This document shows positions 16,101 through 23,145 of a DNA stretch of 64,000 nucleotides, piece by piece. The stretch comes from Methanobacteriota archaeon (GTDB lineage Archaea > Thermoplasmatota > Poseidoniia > Poseidoniales > Thalassarchaeaceae): the NCBI GenBank assembly GCA_016845365.1, contig JAERST010000013.1, forward strand, positions 62,001-126,000, written 5' to 3'. Within the stretch, counting starts at the first letter, position 1. Each line of letters starts with the position of its first letter. Made by a program: the position numbers and the translations under genes. Under the pieces are notes generated by a model. That model had not been told where the DNA came from, searched no databases, and was given only the letters and a program-made list of their open reading frames with translations.

Positions 16101-18068
16101 GTCATCCAAATCACAATTCGGGTCGATATCGAGCCAATCGAGAATACCATCGTTATCGTCATCTCGGTCTTCCCAATTGTTAATTCCGTCCCCATCCCAG
16201 TCGTTATTGCCGGTGTATGACTTGCGAGCTACTGTGCAATTCATGTCGGAATTCTGCGGGTTTGGATTGTTCACGGTAGCGCAATCCCATTGCTGGACCT
16301 GTTCGTCGGTCGCAAGCATGTAAGGGTCGGCCTCATTGAGGATGCCGTCATTGTCCAAATCGTATGGCTCGTCGTCAGGGTCGGTGCGAGGAGCACCGTT
16401 TGGATTGTCGAGTTCGTCGCGCTCTAATGCACCCATATCGGGGTCCATCCAGTCCCAAACCAAATCGTAGTCCATATCGATAGACCGGAAACGATCATCG
16501 TCCAAATCGCGGTCGTAATCTATCTCACAATCGCGTCCCGGAATTTGTATTTCGAAAGCATTCGGATAATCGCCCTCGTCATCCATATTTGTATCGAGTT
16601 GCATGCACTCGTCAGGGATTCCGTCGTTATCGTCGTCTACATCGTACATGTCGAGCAGGCCGTCGTTATCGTCGTCTGTATCGGCAGAATCCGGTGAACC
16701 ATCGTTATCGTTGTCTGGGTCAAGGAAATTCGGGATTCCATCCCCATCGAGGTCTCCATCAACAATCTCGGTGAATGATTGATTCCTTGGGTGCCAAACA
16801 TTCGCTTCCATTGAGACATAGTCGACACCGCCGATGAATTGGGAGTAGGTATTGTCGGCGTCGTCGGCAGCGGCTTGTACGGTGATTGTGCCAGTCATCG
16901 CTGGGTGAATTGTACAGGTGTAGCCGTAGGTGCCAGAATTCTCGAAAGTGAATGACCAGCTGGCACCGGGAGCGATGGTTCCGCTGTCGAAGGCGCCGAT
17001 ATCTGAAGTCACGGTGTGGTCCTGAGTGTCTTCATTGGTCCAGATGACCGTGTCGCCTTCGTTAATCGTCAAAGCACGGGTGCCGAAGGCGCCAGCGTTT
17101 ATTGAAATCTCGTAGGTTTGAGCGGAAATCCATTCGTAATAATCGTCCCAAAGAGGGGCTGTCTCGGTGATGTTCGTAGTGACTGTGGCATCCCATGGGT
17201 GGGAGTCGTATAGGTCGACTACGCCGTCGTTATCATCGTCGGCATCGAAGTAATCCATAGCTCCGTCACCATCGAAATCGCATGGCCAGGTGAATTGGTC
17301 GAGGCGAGCATCGTTATCATCGTCCTCGTCGTAAGAACCGCGGCCACTTCCATCGATATCTTCGTCGGTAACACCGTCGTTATCGTGGTCCATCGGATTC
17401 TGGTCTACTCTGTAACCAGTGCCGACCGGAGTACCGGTCCACGGGTGGACCGAGTTCGGCATTACGTAGCGATCGGCGCTGACATTCCAAGGGTCGGCAC
17501 CTTGTGAGTAATCGATTGGACCCTCAAGGATTCCATCGTTGTCGTCGTCCCAATCGTCCTCGTCTGAGATTCCATCGTTATCGTGGTCGAATGGGTCGGT
17601 GCCATAGCAACCATCGAAGCGCTCGATGAGATCGCTGATTCCATCGTTATCATCATCGAGGTCGTCTAGATCATTGATTCCGTCGTTATCGTGGTCTTCG
17701 GTATTGGTCTCTTCCAGATGGAATCCGTATCCTGGGTCGGTTAGGAGTACGGATGGGTCGGAGATCTTCCCAACATAGGAAGCGGGGTCGACCCAATTAG
17801 CATCGGAAAATGCGGGATGGTCGAAATCGGCCATCGCCGCTGGCTGGCCTTGTGTATCGCCAGCGGTCGGCCCGGCACCTTGTTGGAATTGCTGGTAAGC
17901 AGTCCGGGCCGGCATCTCCTCGACCGTTTCAAGACTGGATTCAGTCTCTTCTACACCGATGAAATTGTACATCTGTGTGCTCAGTAGCATCAGGGCGACC
18001 ATCGCCAGTGCTGACACGCTCTTGCTTCTATTTTCTCGACTGTACCATGTCTGTGTTGCTTCGTTCAT
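10101..18068 (-). CDS. Giant surface protein: Ca2+-type Asp repeats, cupredoxin domain, TM anchor, DUF4129-like tail
   Basis: A 2655-residue exported protein. Residues about 15-40 form an uncleaved or cleaved signal anchor. From about 75 to 1285 lie some 30 copies of a DxDNDGI(x)D motif, the thrombospondin type-3/EF-like calcium-binding pattern, giving an extended calcium-stiffened stalk. Inserted at about 315-400 is a blue-copper (cupredoxin) domain with all type-1 ligands: His in DHTVTSD, then Cys, His and Met in YTCTIHPAMTG. Residues about 1290-2460 are beta-sandwich repeats with many N-glycosylation sequons. A transmembrane helix (about 2465-2488) is followed by a 166-residue cytosolic tail resembling DUF4129, with the EDLDVFFSLFEEARYSD segment. 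ATG 18068 is chosen over GTG 18077. Function is unknown; adhesion, S-layer-like structure or surface electron transfer are possibilities. Confidence 0.85.
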   Translation of the reverse strand: MNEATQTWYSRENRSKSVSALAMVALMLLSTQMYNFIGVEETESSLETVEEMPARTAYQQFQQGAGPTAGDTQGQPAAMADFDHPAFSDANWVDPASYVGKISDPSVLLTDPGYGFHLEETNTEDHDNDGINDLDDLDDDNDGISDLIERFDGCYGTDPFDHDNDGISDEDDWDDDNDGILEGPIDYSQGADPWNVSADRYVMPNSVHPWTGTPVGTGYRVDQNPMDHDNDGVTDEDIDGSGRGSYDEDDDNDARLDQFTWPCDFDGDGAMDYFDADDDNDGVVDLYDSHPWDATVTTNITETAPLWDDYYEWISAQTYEISINAGAFGTRALTINEGDTVIWTNEDTQDHTVTSDIGAFDSGTIAPGASWSFTFENSGTYGYTCTIHPAMTGTITVQAAADDADNTYSQFIGGVDYVSMEANVWHPRNQSFTEIVDGDLDGDGIPNFLDPDNDNDGSPDSADTDDDNDGLLDMYDVDDDNDGIPDECMQLDTNMDDEGDYPNAFEIQIPGRDCEIDYDRDLDDDRFRSIDMDYDLVWDWMDPDMGALERDELDNPNGAPRTDPDDEPYDLDNDGILNEADPYMLATDEQVQQWDCATVNNPNPQNSDMNCTVARKSYTGNNDWDGDGINNWEDRDDDNDGILDWLDIDPNCDLDDDNDLHLLNGSRYRDDGPNDIDTDVDGDGLQNDEDWDDDNDGISDYYDPDDGNCGQVDNDATDPFATYYGYSHGDGELIDGSDDSQLWQQFEDTHWDMWWHFNPFTEDNGFIYPHNGYDDSTVPLTNGQIPEMYWYVLMHWSPWNGPNYFDIDVDGDSLQNGIDIDLDGDGLPDWWDQDEGNDGILDVNDPGQGGSFDNNECGYTFWWLLVAQQAAVQGCGLVYAWLYGYPVVPASRTNGMPFTIPYSSRPDVEFDQGAYNGTNSQGQWTCETQCWHFDFLGEGDAGPSAAVNYNQMKDNRDLYTAWVGINFGFFRWTSDSNANLFPDEVADLLNNDVDPDDDCGAPVSGNMNPQCMVNDTADLDDDFDGVYDHWDVDDDNDGIWDYFEVDSNDDLDDDANTHAPSFFTGTNCEDNDDDGRDTDPDEDGWYQAVWDKGVLGQALLFPVFYDVDNDNDGVPDGEDPDDDNNGVSDVVQETLCFVGEEQSVWDHDNDGILNWADDDWDADGLVNTLELNTATPFISPWDHDNDGLRDDVDLDDDADGMLDKDEVMLWPSRFGVESTNPWDHDDFGNGSGLADPSDPFTGPDAIDEDDDSDERPDRDWDHFEEDWSNTSDWDHDNDGILDEDDKVPTRITLTSSNVLWLDAVNPAIFSGTVNWLDPDTGIFEPAPDLPVQVTIEWARNGTLALETVDVLTDAAGEFVVGQFLFPEDLIVGPNTTYNVYAEVTEMFYHDGSQTEPMPVEIRANTTIDYVAWTYFRSDEQPLFVDYKVHYAADWDRGIFDNRISHAPISFRVHGGPFGNHTHPTVFDGYGYGYRADSGGWVSLTFVQTAGAQGQWKQVQWNSTMDNGPGKLPGGYEEIVWDDNAKDHYVLGRYDYTNTSLPIGDYAFIGFARPDLGDEWPFPYLEGSETEAFAIRSMHRMYIEADMYTASTRPVFFWDSTQFTGSSFGAWRALFHQPSLDAAGLDYADVSLGKPYAMSWDGTPEGLTGESSRLRPFLSSNGTHWRIAMQNGGDFNVPPCGPVTPTDPDSDIRCEIIPEMFTGETLRVIGSVWNRTMVPWPHDPMTLQVDLDHNGIFAGSQETGYARAPQMINGVATFDYNWTWYSQYAAGHYGIRADFTNSNFYFTGNQSAVLAPTGAYLNVSVIGTTEFKELLEPRLYRGQNRSIEVQLLDNSLQPLKNSHINYVWSADGTNGIAETDGTGWFKVNLTIDKNHELGNFTLTYNYPGDPRHQGTSGQMDLWVVSRTYVTLQDTTPNIRSNGDIWEFTAQVTDDNRTAIVKDAGQALDGCGANGGEVLLIMEGTDFEDRTHRQIVETLCPNAGNIHHEMVLDPQLLRDDPQSFLPDGFGPVNVILRFEENLPHEGCEPLDADSLSTSGAWDPCAQVVNSDHYRRVMQFQVDGFSLIGRTNLNVDDQIVYTSEIDPHTGQPIEKPMVVTGQLVDELGSNLSNRAVRVTYEMVGSETGVTGCLPGATNVHGFFEITCPLSGVQAGQARVKVEFNSYENNDRYRYHNASVTRLFPVFSNSTLHLQEVGPFRNDVDSYSFQNGSVFPVLYLKESFHLDAKLTQTNGNPIGGKCLNIYLDPEVNTRPMATSITRDGTGEIEWFSGDPDDNPSRRGVEPVGDLMEGFRVIRIAYEPTKELPGGCRAETTPVVNGSFIDVEVLVRSRVDILLKNHWSNPDGYQEGDWINGSVAILRDRLDLAVEHQTVIFTYQYWNAEEGEWIPHNVVYGTTNELGVAAFSFEYSGEDVPGELECSQGGYCVSGGEWQVIIHFKGSHEFEEEYLNSTPSIFLGEPIAKGETSFFTVQVLTIMGIALAFALMVGAIMYRNYIERRRIEILRGILTDSLMSLKASNEYIDTIFNCYKELVRFFRSRGAMKKVYETTREFEDAVTSMLSGIAPPEDLDVFFSLFEEARYSDHEIGADQRDRAIGALQSIINHISASLGEGMLSRTAATESGLYGSIVKAGSFVDSEGQERIAGIDDGSDSDGGFRI

Positions 18069-18293
18069 TCCGACCACCGAAGTGCCCGTGGACCTTCGCC
18101 CACCTTATCAACGGAACCCCTCGCATGCGCGCGAGCGTATCAGGCAGGCTTTCGGGTATCATGATTCGAAGCCAAATGAGAATTGTTGCCAGGCTTTCGA
18201 ATTCGAAGCAGAATGTGATGGTCTCTTGGCCTTCGAATTCGCCCCCTCAAGCCGCCCTCGCATTCAAAAACGGCGGGCGGGTCGCCCGGTTCG
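18069..18293. promoter_or_regulatory. Divergent spacer between giant protein and panD
   Basis: A 225-base divergent promoter region. On the minus strand a GTTGATAAGG sits about 35 bases before ATG 18068, a weak TATA candidate. TTCGAATTCGAA (near 18195-18207) and CTTCGAATTC (near 18233) share a palindromic core that might be an operator. A GGGC-GGGTC-GCCC stem lies just before panD. I see no gene in it. Confidence 0.3.
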
Positions 18294-18674
18294 ATGACTC
18301 CCCTTCGCTGGGTTCTACGCTCGAAAATTCACCGGGCTACGGTGACTCAAGCTGATTTGGATTATGTTGGGTCTGTATCGATTGATGAGGATCTTCTGGA
18401 TGCTGCTGGAATCGTCGAGTGGGAGAAGGTCACCGTACTCGACGTGACCAATGGGGCGCGCTTGGAAACTTACGCGATCAAAGCGCCTCGCGGCTCGGGT
18501 GAAATCTGTATCAATGGAGCCGCGGCTCACCTCGTTCACCCGGGCGACTTGGTGATTCTGCTTACTTTCCAAGCAGTCGAGGAAGGTGAGATCGACGCTC
18601 ACGAGCCTCGAATCGTTCACGTCGACGAGAAGAATCGAGTCGTCGAACTCGTGACCGCAGAATCCAATTTCTGA
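18294..18674 (+). CDS. panD: Aspartate 1-decarboxylase, pyruvoyl type
   Basis: PanD of 126 residues decarboxylates L-aspartate to beta-alanine for pantothenate and coenzyme A. The self-cleavage site is present as YVGSVSID, where the Gly-Ser bond is broken to make the pyruvoyl cofactor, and the N-terminus keeps the Lys and Arg of [11 protein letters not shown]. The segments [12 protein letters not shown] and VILLTFQ are typical of the double-psi barrel. This is the bacterial enzyme; many archaea instead use a PLP decarboxylase, so acquisition from bacteria is likely. It stands alone between the giant surface protein (divergent) and RlmH (convergent). Confidence 0.95.
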   Translation: MTPLRWVLRSKIHRATVTQADLDYVGSVSIDEDLLDAAGIVEWEKVTVLDVTNGARLETYAIKAPRGSGEICINGAAAHLVHPGDLVILLTFQAVEEGEIDAHEPRIVHVDEKNRVVELVTAESNF

Positions 18675-18715
18675 GGTCAAAAATCTCGGCAGTCAGCGCA
18701 AGCTGTTAACCAATT

Positions 18716-19150
18716 TCAGGCGCGATGATAAGGCAGCCCTTTGATAATCGTCGAAGCCCGATATAATTGCTCCAAAAGCACCACTGCGGCCAATTCATGT
18801 GGGAGCGTAATCAGCCCCAGCGAGAGCGAAGACATCCCATCTGAATGCTCGCCAAAACCTCCGGGCGGGCCGACGACGAGGTGAACGTCGTCGCCCGATA
18901 ATCGCCAATTTTTCATCTTCTCAGCGTAGCCCATCGAGTCGAGATTCTCACCCCTCTCCTCCAAGACGATGACATTCTTCGCACCAGCCTTGGCGACGAT
19001 CGACTCGAGGTAGGGACCAGGGTCGGTACGGTTGCGGTGTTCGGAGAGCGAGACCCCCTCGCCCGAGAGTCGGTTGGCATAATCCGATATCGCCATTCGG
19101 AAGGCAGCATCCTTCGCCCGCCCATGCAGGTGAACAACAATGCGCCCCAT
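18716..19150 (-). CDS. rlmH: RlmH-type SPOUT methyltransferase
   Basis: A 144-residue SPOUT methyltransferase matching RlmH, which methylates N3 of a pseudouridine in helix 69 of 23S rRNA using S-adenosylmethionine. The trefoil-knot signatures are all present: VVGPPGGFGE, LSLGLITLPHELAAVVLLEQLYRA and the terminal GLPYHRA. ATG 19150 has a strong GGAGG seven bases upstream. The frame continues as an open reading frame to 19651, but that extension has no homology, lacks a start signal and is antisense to the next genes. It is divergent from the 109-residue protein. Confidence 0.93.
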   Translation of the reverse strand: MGRIVVHLHGRAKDAAFRMAISDYANRLSGEGVSLSEHRNRTDPGPYLESIVAKAGAKNVIVLEERGENLDSMGYAEKMKNWRLSGDDVHLVVGPPGGFGEHSDGMSSLSLGLITLPHELAAVVLLEQLYRASTIIKGLPYHRA

Positions 19151-19231
19151 GTTGACCCTCCTGTGCGCCACATGACTTGAGGGATTCGCAAGCATCAAGG
19201 GTGACGGCTTGCGCGATTCGGTTGAGAATCC

Positions 19232-19561
19232 ATGGGTTGGTGGCCGTTCAAGCGCAAGCCGGCGCCGCTGCAGGATGATCTGCACATTCGCGGCACTCGT
19301 GTTTGGTTGCAAGACCTGCGCGAGGCTTGTGAGAGGAATTTCGACAATCCCGAAGAGGGGCGCCGATTGGTTCGCCAAATGCAAGTTGAATGGAGCGATG
19401 CCCACTCTGAGGGTGAGGTCGATGAGGCCTTGCGCGATGGTCTTGACAGGCGCGCACTGCGCCTGTTGCGAGCCACGGATGACGAGTGGTTGAAGTGGCT
19501 CGATAACGATGATTTTTGGAAGCCTGGATGGCGAGACGAACCTAGAGGTGAGGTGGAATGA
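19232..19561 (+). CDS. Hypothetical protein, first of a two-gene unit
   Basis: A 109-residue soluble protein I do not recognise. It is Trp- and Arg-rich, with amphipathic helices (RRLVRQMQVEWSDAH, RRALRLLRATDDEWLKWLD) and a short basic N-terminus (MGWWPFKRKP). There is no signal peptide. Its stop codon overlaps the start of the following membrane protein in an ATGA arrangement, so the two are translated together and may interact at the membrane. It could be a helical cytosolic partner or adaptor; no enzymatic residues stand out. Confidence 0.65.
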   Translation: MGWWPFKRKPAPLQDDLHIRGTRVWLQDLREACERNFDNPEEGRRLVRQMQVEWSDAHSEGEVDEALRDGLDRRALRLLRATDDEWLKWLDNDDFWKPGWRDEPRGEVE

Positions 19562-20313
19562 GTTCGAGCAGTATGCCGATTCTTGACTTGTGGATTGTTT
19601 TGTTTTTGGCGCTCGGTGCGGTGTCAATCTATTACGCGCGCCATCAGCCATTTCCCGAGTATGGAAGTCGCTTCGGCTGGATTAGTCTTGGATTCGGGCT
19701 GGTCTTTTTGATCAGCCGAAGCGCACCCCGAGAAACTGCAATTCTCGCGCCGACAGTCATCGCCGCTATCTTCGGCGGTCTTGCTGTGGTCTACGGAGTT
19801 CGGCACATGGTTGTGACACAAAGAGACGTGTTGGTCGCACCGTTCGGAGGGATTCTACTCTGCTTCGGAACATTGAGTTTGATGACCGATGCTTGGAGCG
19901 GAATGGACCAAACTTCGCAGATAATCTCCTTCGTCGCGGCCTCGGTCGTAATTCTTCTCGAAATCTACCTCGCATTCCGTGGACTGGTCGTCGGTGTGCA
20001 AGGAATTACATGGTCAAAATCCGGCTTGAGACAAGTCAACCGTGGTCTCCTCGAGGGGCCGCGAGGAGCTATCTCTCACTTCGAGCGTTCTTGGGATATG
20101 GATGACCAATGGCTCAACGCGATGAGCCATGCCGCTCTAGCTAAGATTCACCAGCATCTCGGCGACGAGGCTGCGCACAAGGAACACGTCGCCGAACTGA
20201 AAGCAGTAGGTGGCTGGGAGTCCGTCGATAGTGCTTGGACCGAGGCCATTTCAGACGGCTTAGCCGCCTTGACAACTGCTCAGCAGGCGCCGACTGCCAG
20301 CGGGGACGATTGA
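19558..20313 (+). CDS. Membrane protein with soluble helical C-terminus
   Basis: A 251-residue protein with about five hydrophobic segments in the first 150 residues (DLWIVLFLALGAVSIYY, FGWISLGFGLVFLI, ILAPTVIAAIFGGLAVVYG, VLVAPFGGILLCFGTLSL, IISFVAASVVILLEIYLAF). These are followed by a cytosolic helical domain of TPR-like character (LNAMSHAALAKIHQHLGDEAAHKEHV). It starts inside the stop of the preceding gene (ATGA). Family unknown. The helical repeat region suggests protein-protein contact. The Ala/Gln-rich end is probably flexible. Confidence 0.75.
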   Translation: MSSSSMPILDLWIVLFLALGAVSIYYARHQPFPEYGSRFGWISLGFGLVFLISRSAPRETAILAPTVIAAIFGGLAVVYGVRHMVVTQRDVLVAPFGGILLCFGTLSLMTDAWSGMDQTSQIISFVAASVVILLEIYLAFRGLVVGVQGITWSKSGLRQVNRGLLEGPRGAISHFERSWDMDDQWLNAMSHAALAKIHQHLGDEAAHKEHVAELKAVGGWESVDSAWTEAISDGLAALTTAQQAPTASGDD

Positions 20314-20343
20314 AAGCGGTAAGCCCAATCCGGAGTCGATATC

Positions 20344-20961
20344 ATGGTCCGTATCACCAAGGTCCACACCGGCGGCGGGGATACAGGAGATACTTCGCTC
20401 GTCGATGGAACGCGAGTGGGGAAGGAACACCCGCGCGTAGCGATTTACGGCACCATCGACGAGGCCAATGCGGCGATCGGTGTAGTTCGCATGGAACTCG
20501 ACCGAGCGCCGACCCATTCTCCCGATGGCGGCTTCATGGCCGCCATCGTTCCAATCTACGAGCAGGCCGACGGCCTGCTCGGCCGCATTCAGCAGGAACT
20601 CTTCGATGTCGGAGCTGAATGCGCCTGCCCGCCCGGCGGCGTCCCCGAACAAATGTCGGTAATCGGCGCCGAGTCGGGCGAGCGGCTCGTGGCCGAAATG
20701 GATACGATGCTCGAAGACCTCGAGCCGCTAACATCCTTCATCCTCCCGACGGGCAACCCCGCAGTAGCCCATTTGCACGTCGCTCGGACCATCGTTCGCA
20801 GAGCCGAACGCGAAGCCTGTGCGATGCGTGACGAGGTCCGTCCAGAAGTCATCAGTTACCTCAATCGGCTCTCCGACCATTGTTTCGTTCTCGGGCGCTG
20901 GCTCACAGCGAAAATGGGCGACGATGAGACGCTCTGGACTCCGCTTGGAAAGCGCGAGTAA
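20344..20961 (+). CDS. Cob(I)alamin adenosyltransferase, PduO type
   Basis: A 205-residue ATP:cob(I)alamin adenosyltransferase (PduO/MMAB family) that makes adenosylcobalamin. The ATP-binding start TGGGDTGDTSL, the ARTIVRRAERE helix with catalytic Arg and Glu, and the closing YLNRLSDHCFVLGRW are all conserved. ATG 20344 has GGAG eight bases upstream. It is separate from the preceding membrane protein by 30 bases and could share its message. A user of the product, the B12-dependent ribonucleotide reductase, is encoded at 39-43 kb of the same window; the pairing is biologically sensible though not an operon. Confidence 0.93.
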   Translation: MVRITKVHTGGGDTGDTSLVDGTRVGKEHPRVAIYGTIDEANAAIGVVRMELDRAPTHSPDGGFMAAIVPIYEQADGLLGRIQQELFDVGAECACPPGGVPEQMSVIGAESGERLVAEMDTMLEDLEPLTSFILPTGNPAVAHLHVARTIVRRAEREACAMRDEVRPEVISYLNRLSDHCFVLGRWLTAKMGDDETLWTPLGKRE

Positions 20962-20985
20962 AGCCTCGCTCGCCGCCCGAGAAAT

Positions 20986-21417
20986 TCAGACAACTGCCCC
21001 GCTCGCAGCCAAGTAGGCGCGAGCGTCCCGCAGCAGAGCTTTCTCTTGGTCGAAGGTCAGCTGCGCCTCTGCCTCGTCGAAATTCAACCAGAGATAATTC
21101 GTATGCTCATGCGAGAGAGTGACATCCAATTCATTCGTCGAGGCGATGTACCAGAAGACCTGTTTGTCAATCCGGCGACCTTTGTGGTGGAAGGAGTATT
21201 CAGTGCGTTGAGACCAGACAGAATCGATCTCGACATCGCTGATTCCAGTCTCTTCCATCAACTCCCGTCGAGCCGTGGAAAAGTGGTCCTCGTCGCCTTC
21301 GACATGCCCCTTCGGGTAGGACCAATGTCCCTGTGGGTACTGTAGGAGGAGGACGCTGTCGAAATTGACCAGCACGAAGCCGCAAGAGGTCTCCATAGGA
21401 GCCGGGATAGGCATCAT
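20986..21417 (-). CDS. Nudix hydrolase (Ap4A hydrolase-like)
   Basis: A 143-residue Nudix enzyme. The Nudix box is complete: GHVEGDEDHFSTARRELMEE continuing into TGI, i.e. G-x5-E-x7-RE-U-x-EE-x-G-U. The lead-in YPQGHWSYPKG matches diadenosine tetraphosphatase-type members, which cleave Ap4A or other nucleoside diphosphate derivatives. ATG 21417, immediately followed by a second ATG at 21414, is the likely start. The frame extends further upstream through a 22-base tandem repeat but that part is not protein-like. It converges on the adenosyltransferase gene, 24 bases apart. Confidence 0.88.
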   Translation of the reverse strand: MMPIPAPMETSCGFVLVNFDSVLLLQYPQGHWSYPKGHVEGDEDHFSTARRELMEETGISDVEIDSVWSQRTEYSFHHKGRRIDKQVFWYIASTNELDVTLSHEHTNYLWLNFDEAEAQLTFDQEKALLRDARAYLAASGAVV

Positions 21418-21447
21418 CCATATCTCAATTATCCTTCTCGCGTCAAT

Positions 21448-21551
21448 GGGTTTTCGGTGAATTTTACTCAGGATTTCGGCAAATTTTGCTTTAATTTTCG
21501 GTGAACTTTGCTTGGGTTTTGGGTAAACTTTCACTGGGTTTTCGGTAATTC
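21448..21551. repeat. Tandem 22-base degenerate repeat, about 4.7 copies
   Basis: Units begin at 21448, 21470, 21492, 21514 and 21536 (last one truncated). Each reads roughly GGGTTTTCGGTGAA followed by (T/C)TTTGCTT, with a strict 22-base period. They lie in the divergent region between the Nudix and DHH genes. Two helical turns per unit would place all copies on the same face of DNA, as for cooperatively bound operators; 22 is not a multiple of three, so it is not a coding repeat. Confidence 0.75.
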
Positions 21552-21613
21552 GTTGGCTGGCTTGCAAGGCCTTGTGTTGCAAACAGATGATAGGGGGGGC
21601 GCGGCGCAGTCCT

Positions 21614-22609
21614 ATGATGGCTCACCGCGCACTCGGACTCGACATCCGTCGGATTGTGACGGATTCTGACCTCGACGGTGTCGTCACAGGGGCCATCCTG
21701 CGACGCTGGTGGCCCGAGGCTGAGGTTGTCTTCGGGCATCCCGGCGCTCTGCGGGCTGGGATGCTCGACGATGTGATCGATCGGCGGACTGCCGTCTGCG
21801 ATTTGCCCCGGCACCCTGCTTGTGGTTTGAGTATCGACCATCATCAATCGAATGAGCCTGAGGGCTCGGATTCGGATGAAGATGAAGGCGAAATGGTGGT
21901 GGTTTGGCGACCGACACTTTCGGCGGCCCGAATCGCCTTCGATTTGGTTGGCGAGGTGGTCGATGTCAGCGATTTGGCTGCGCTAATGGAGTGGGTCGAC
22001 AAATTGGATGGGGGCGCGGTCACCAAGGACGAGTATCTCTCAGACCACCCAGTGGTTTGGCTGGGCCGAGTCATCGGTGGAGACGATGGGGTGGCTCTGG
22101 AGATTCTCGAATCGCTGACTCGAGGCGATTCGGTTGAGGCGATTCTTGCTTCGGACCGAATCGCCCCTGTGGTTGTTGAGAAAGGTGAGCGCTACGCGCG
22201 CGCTGATGAATTAATTCGCGAGCGAATGGAAATCGTTGACAGGCTCGCAATAGTCCGATTAGAAGACATGGGAGTTCGCTCCAATGGCTACCGTGTAACC
22301 GCACTCGCAGGTAACGAGTGCGATGCCTGTTTGGTTGTTCATGGAGATGTCGGAGCGAGTTTTGGCGAGGAGGATCGCTACCCCGTTTCTGCATCATTTT
22401 ACACAAATTCATTTTTGCATCGAGGCGGGGGAATCTACGACTTAACCCGCCTCGCAACCCGCTTCGACCCCGACGGAGGAGGACACGCGAATGCCTGCGG
22501 TTGCCGAATCCAAGCCCTCGCCGAGGGAGTTCGGGTCGAGCGTTCAGTTGTGGTCGAAGACATCGGCCAAAATATCGCCGAATGGTTGGCGATGTGGGCC
22601 GAGCGTTGA
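21614..22609 (+). CDS. DHH-family phosphoesterase
   Basis: A 331-residue DHH/DHHA1 phosphoesterase. The metal-binding motifs are TDSDLDGVVTGAI (motif I), CDLP (motif II), SIDHHQS (the DHH motif) and, near the C-terminus, the substrate-binding GGGHANACGCRI of the DHHA1 domain. Relatives are RecJ-like exonucleases, nanoRNases and cyclic dinucleotide phosphodiesterases; no further domain is present to choose among these. ATG 21614 or the adjacent 21617 is taken as start; an upstream ATG at 21587 is possible. The 22-base tandem repeat lies in its upstream region. Confidence 0.9.
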   Translation: MMAHRALGLDIRRIVTDSDLDGVVTGAILRRWWPEAEVVFGHPGALRAGMLDDVIDRRTAVCDLPRHPACGLSIDHHQSNEPEGSDSDEDEGEMVVVWRPTLSAARIAFDLVGEVVDVSDLAALMEWVDKLDGGAVTKDEYLSDHPVVWLGRVIGGDDGVALEILESLTRGDSVEAILASDRIAPVVVEKGERYARADELIRERMEIVDRLAIVRLEDMGVRSNGYRVTALAGNECDACLVVHGDVGASFGEEDRYPVSASFYTNSFLHRGGGIYDLTRLATRFDPDGGGHANACGCRIQALAEGVRVERSVVVEDIGQNIAEWLAMWAER

Positions 22610-22671
22610 AGCCCAGAATTGAGGCCCAACGTTGAGGTCGAGAACTGGCGGCGATGAGCAGATGCTCAGCC

Positions 22672-23145
22672 TCAGCCAACCAATTGCAGAAAGTAGAGGA
22701 AGCCAAGGAATGCATGAATGGCGATTAGGGCAACCATCACATCGGCAAGTCTTCCATGCAGCATTTTGGTTCGAGCAAACTTCTCCCCGGCCGCTTTCTG
22801 AGCACTGACTCTGCGGCCAAGCATCCAAAGATAAGTCATCAAAGCCAAACCCAACAATCCAGCCCAACCATGGAAATGTCCGGGCAAGAAAACCCCTACT
22901 TCGAGGCTCTTGCCCGCCAACACAACCGATACCGCGCGGGCAAGAAAGGCGAGGCCGACAACCGCGAGAACCATCCGAAACAGTCGCTCGCCATCGGCCT
23001 CGTGGCGCTCTAGAGCTCCAGCCCTCTCAGCGCCCTTCAGCGCGAGACTTTCCTTACGCCACTCGCGCTGCCTCAAAAACTCCCGAATGACGAGCAGTGC
23101 AGCGATAGGGTGGAGCAGGAGGATGAAGACCTGCGTGGGTTCCAC
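22672..23145 (-). CDS. Four-helix membrane protein, DUF4079-like
   Basis: A 157-residue integral membrane protein with four hydrophobic helices: VFILLLHPIAALLVI, MVLAVVGLAFLARAVSVVL, WAGLLGLALMTYLWML and VMVALIAIHAFLGFLYFL. Conserved-looking His residues occur at helix ends (LLHPI, HEADG, GHFHGWAG, MLHGRLAD, AIHAF), a pattern I associate with DUF4079 proteins of cyanobacteria and reminiscent of haem-binding b-type cytochrome membrane domains. Haem binding is inference only. It is convergent with the DHH gene and divergent from the PIN protein. Confidence 0.7.
   Translation of the reverse strand: MEPTQVFILLLHPIAALLVIREFLRQREWRKESLALKGAERAGALERHEADGERLFRMVLAVVGLAFLARAVSVVLAGKSLEVGVFLPGHFHGWAGLLGLALMTYLWMLGRRVSAQKAAGEKFARTKMLHGRLADVMVALIAIHAFLGFLYFLQLVG

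Noticed and set aside
19151..19651. N-terminal extension of RlmH to 311 residues
   Set aside because: RlmH proteins are about 150 residues, and a strong GGAGG precedes ATG 19150; the extension is antisense to the next gene.
21448..21551. CRISPR array
   Set aside because: The 22-base units are contiguous, with no unique spacers, and no cas genes are nearby; the Fe-S nuclease at 3.6 kb is not next to an array.
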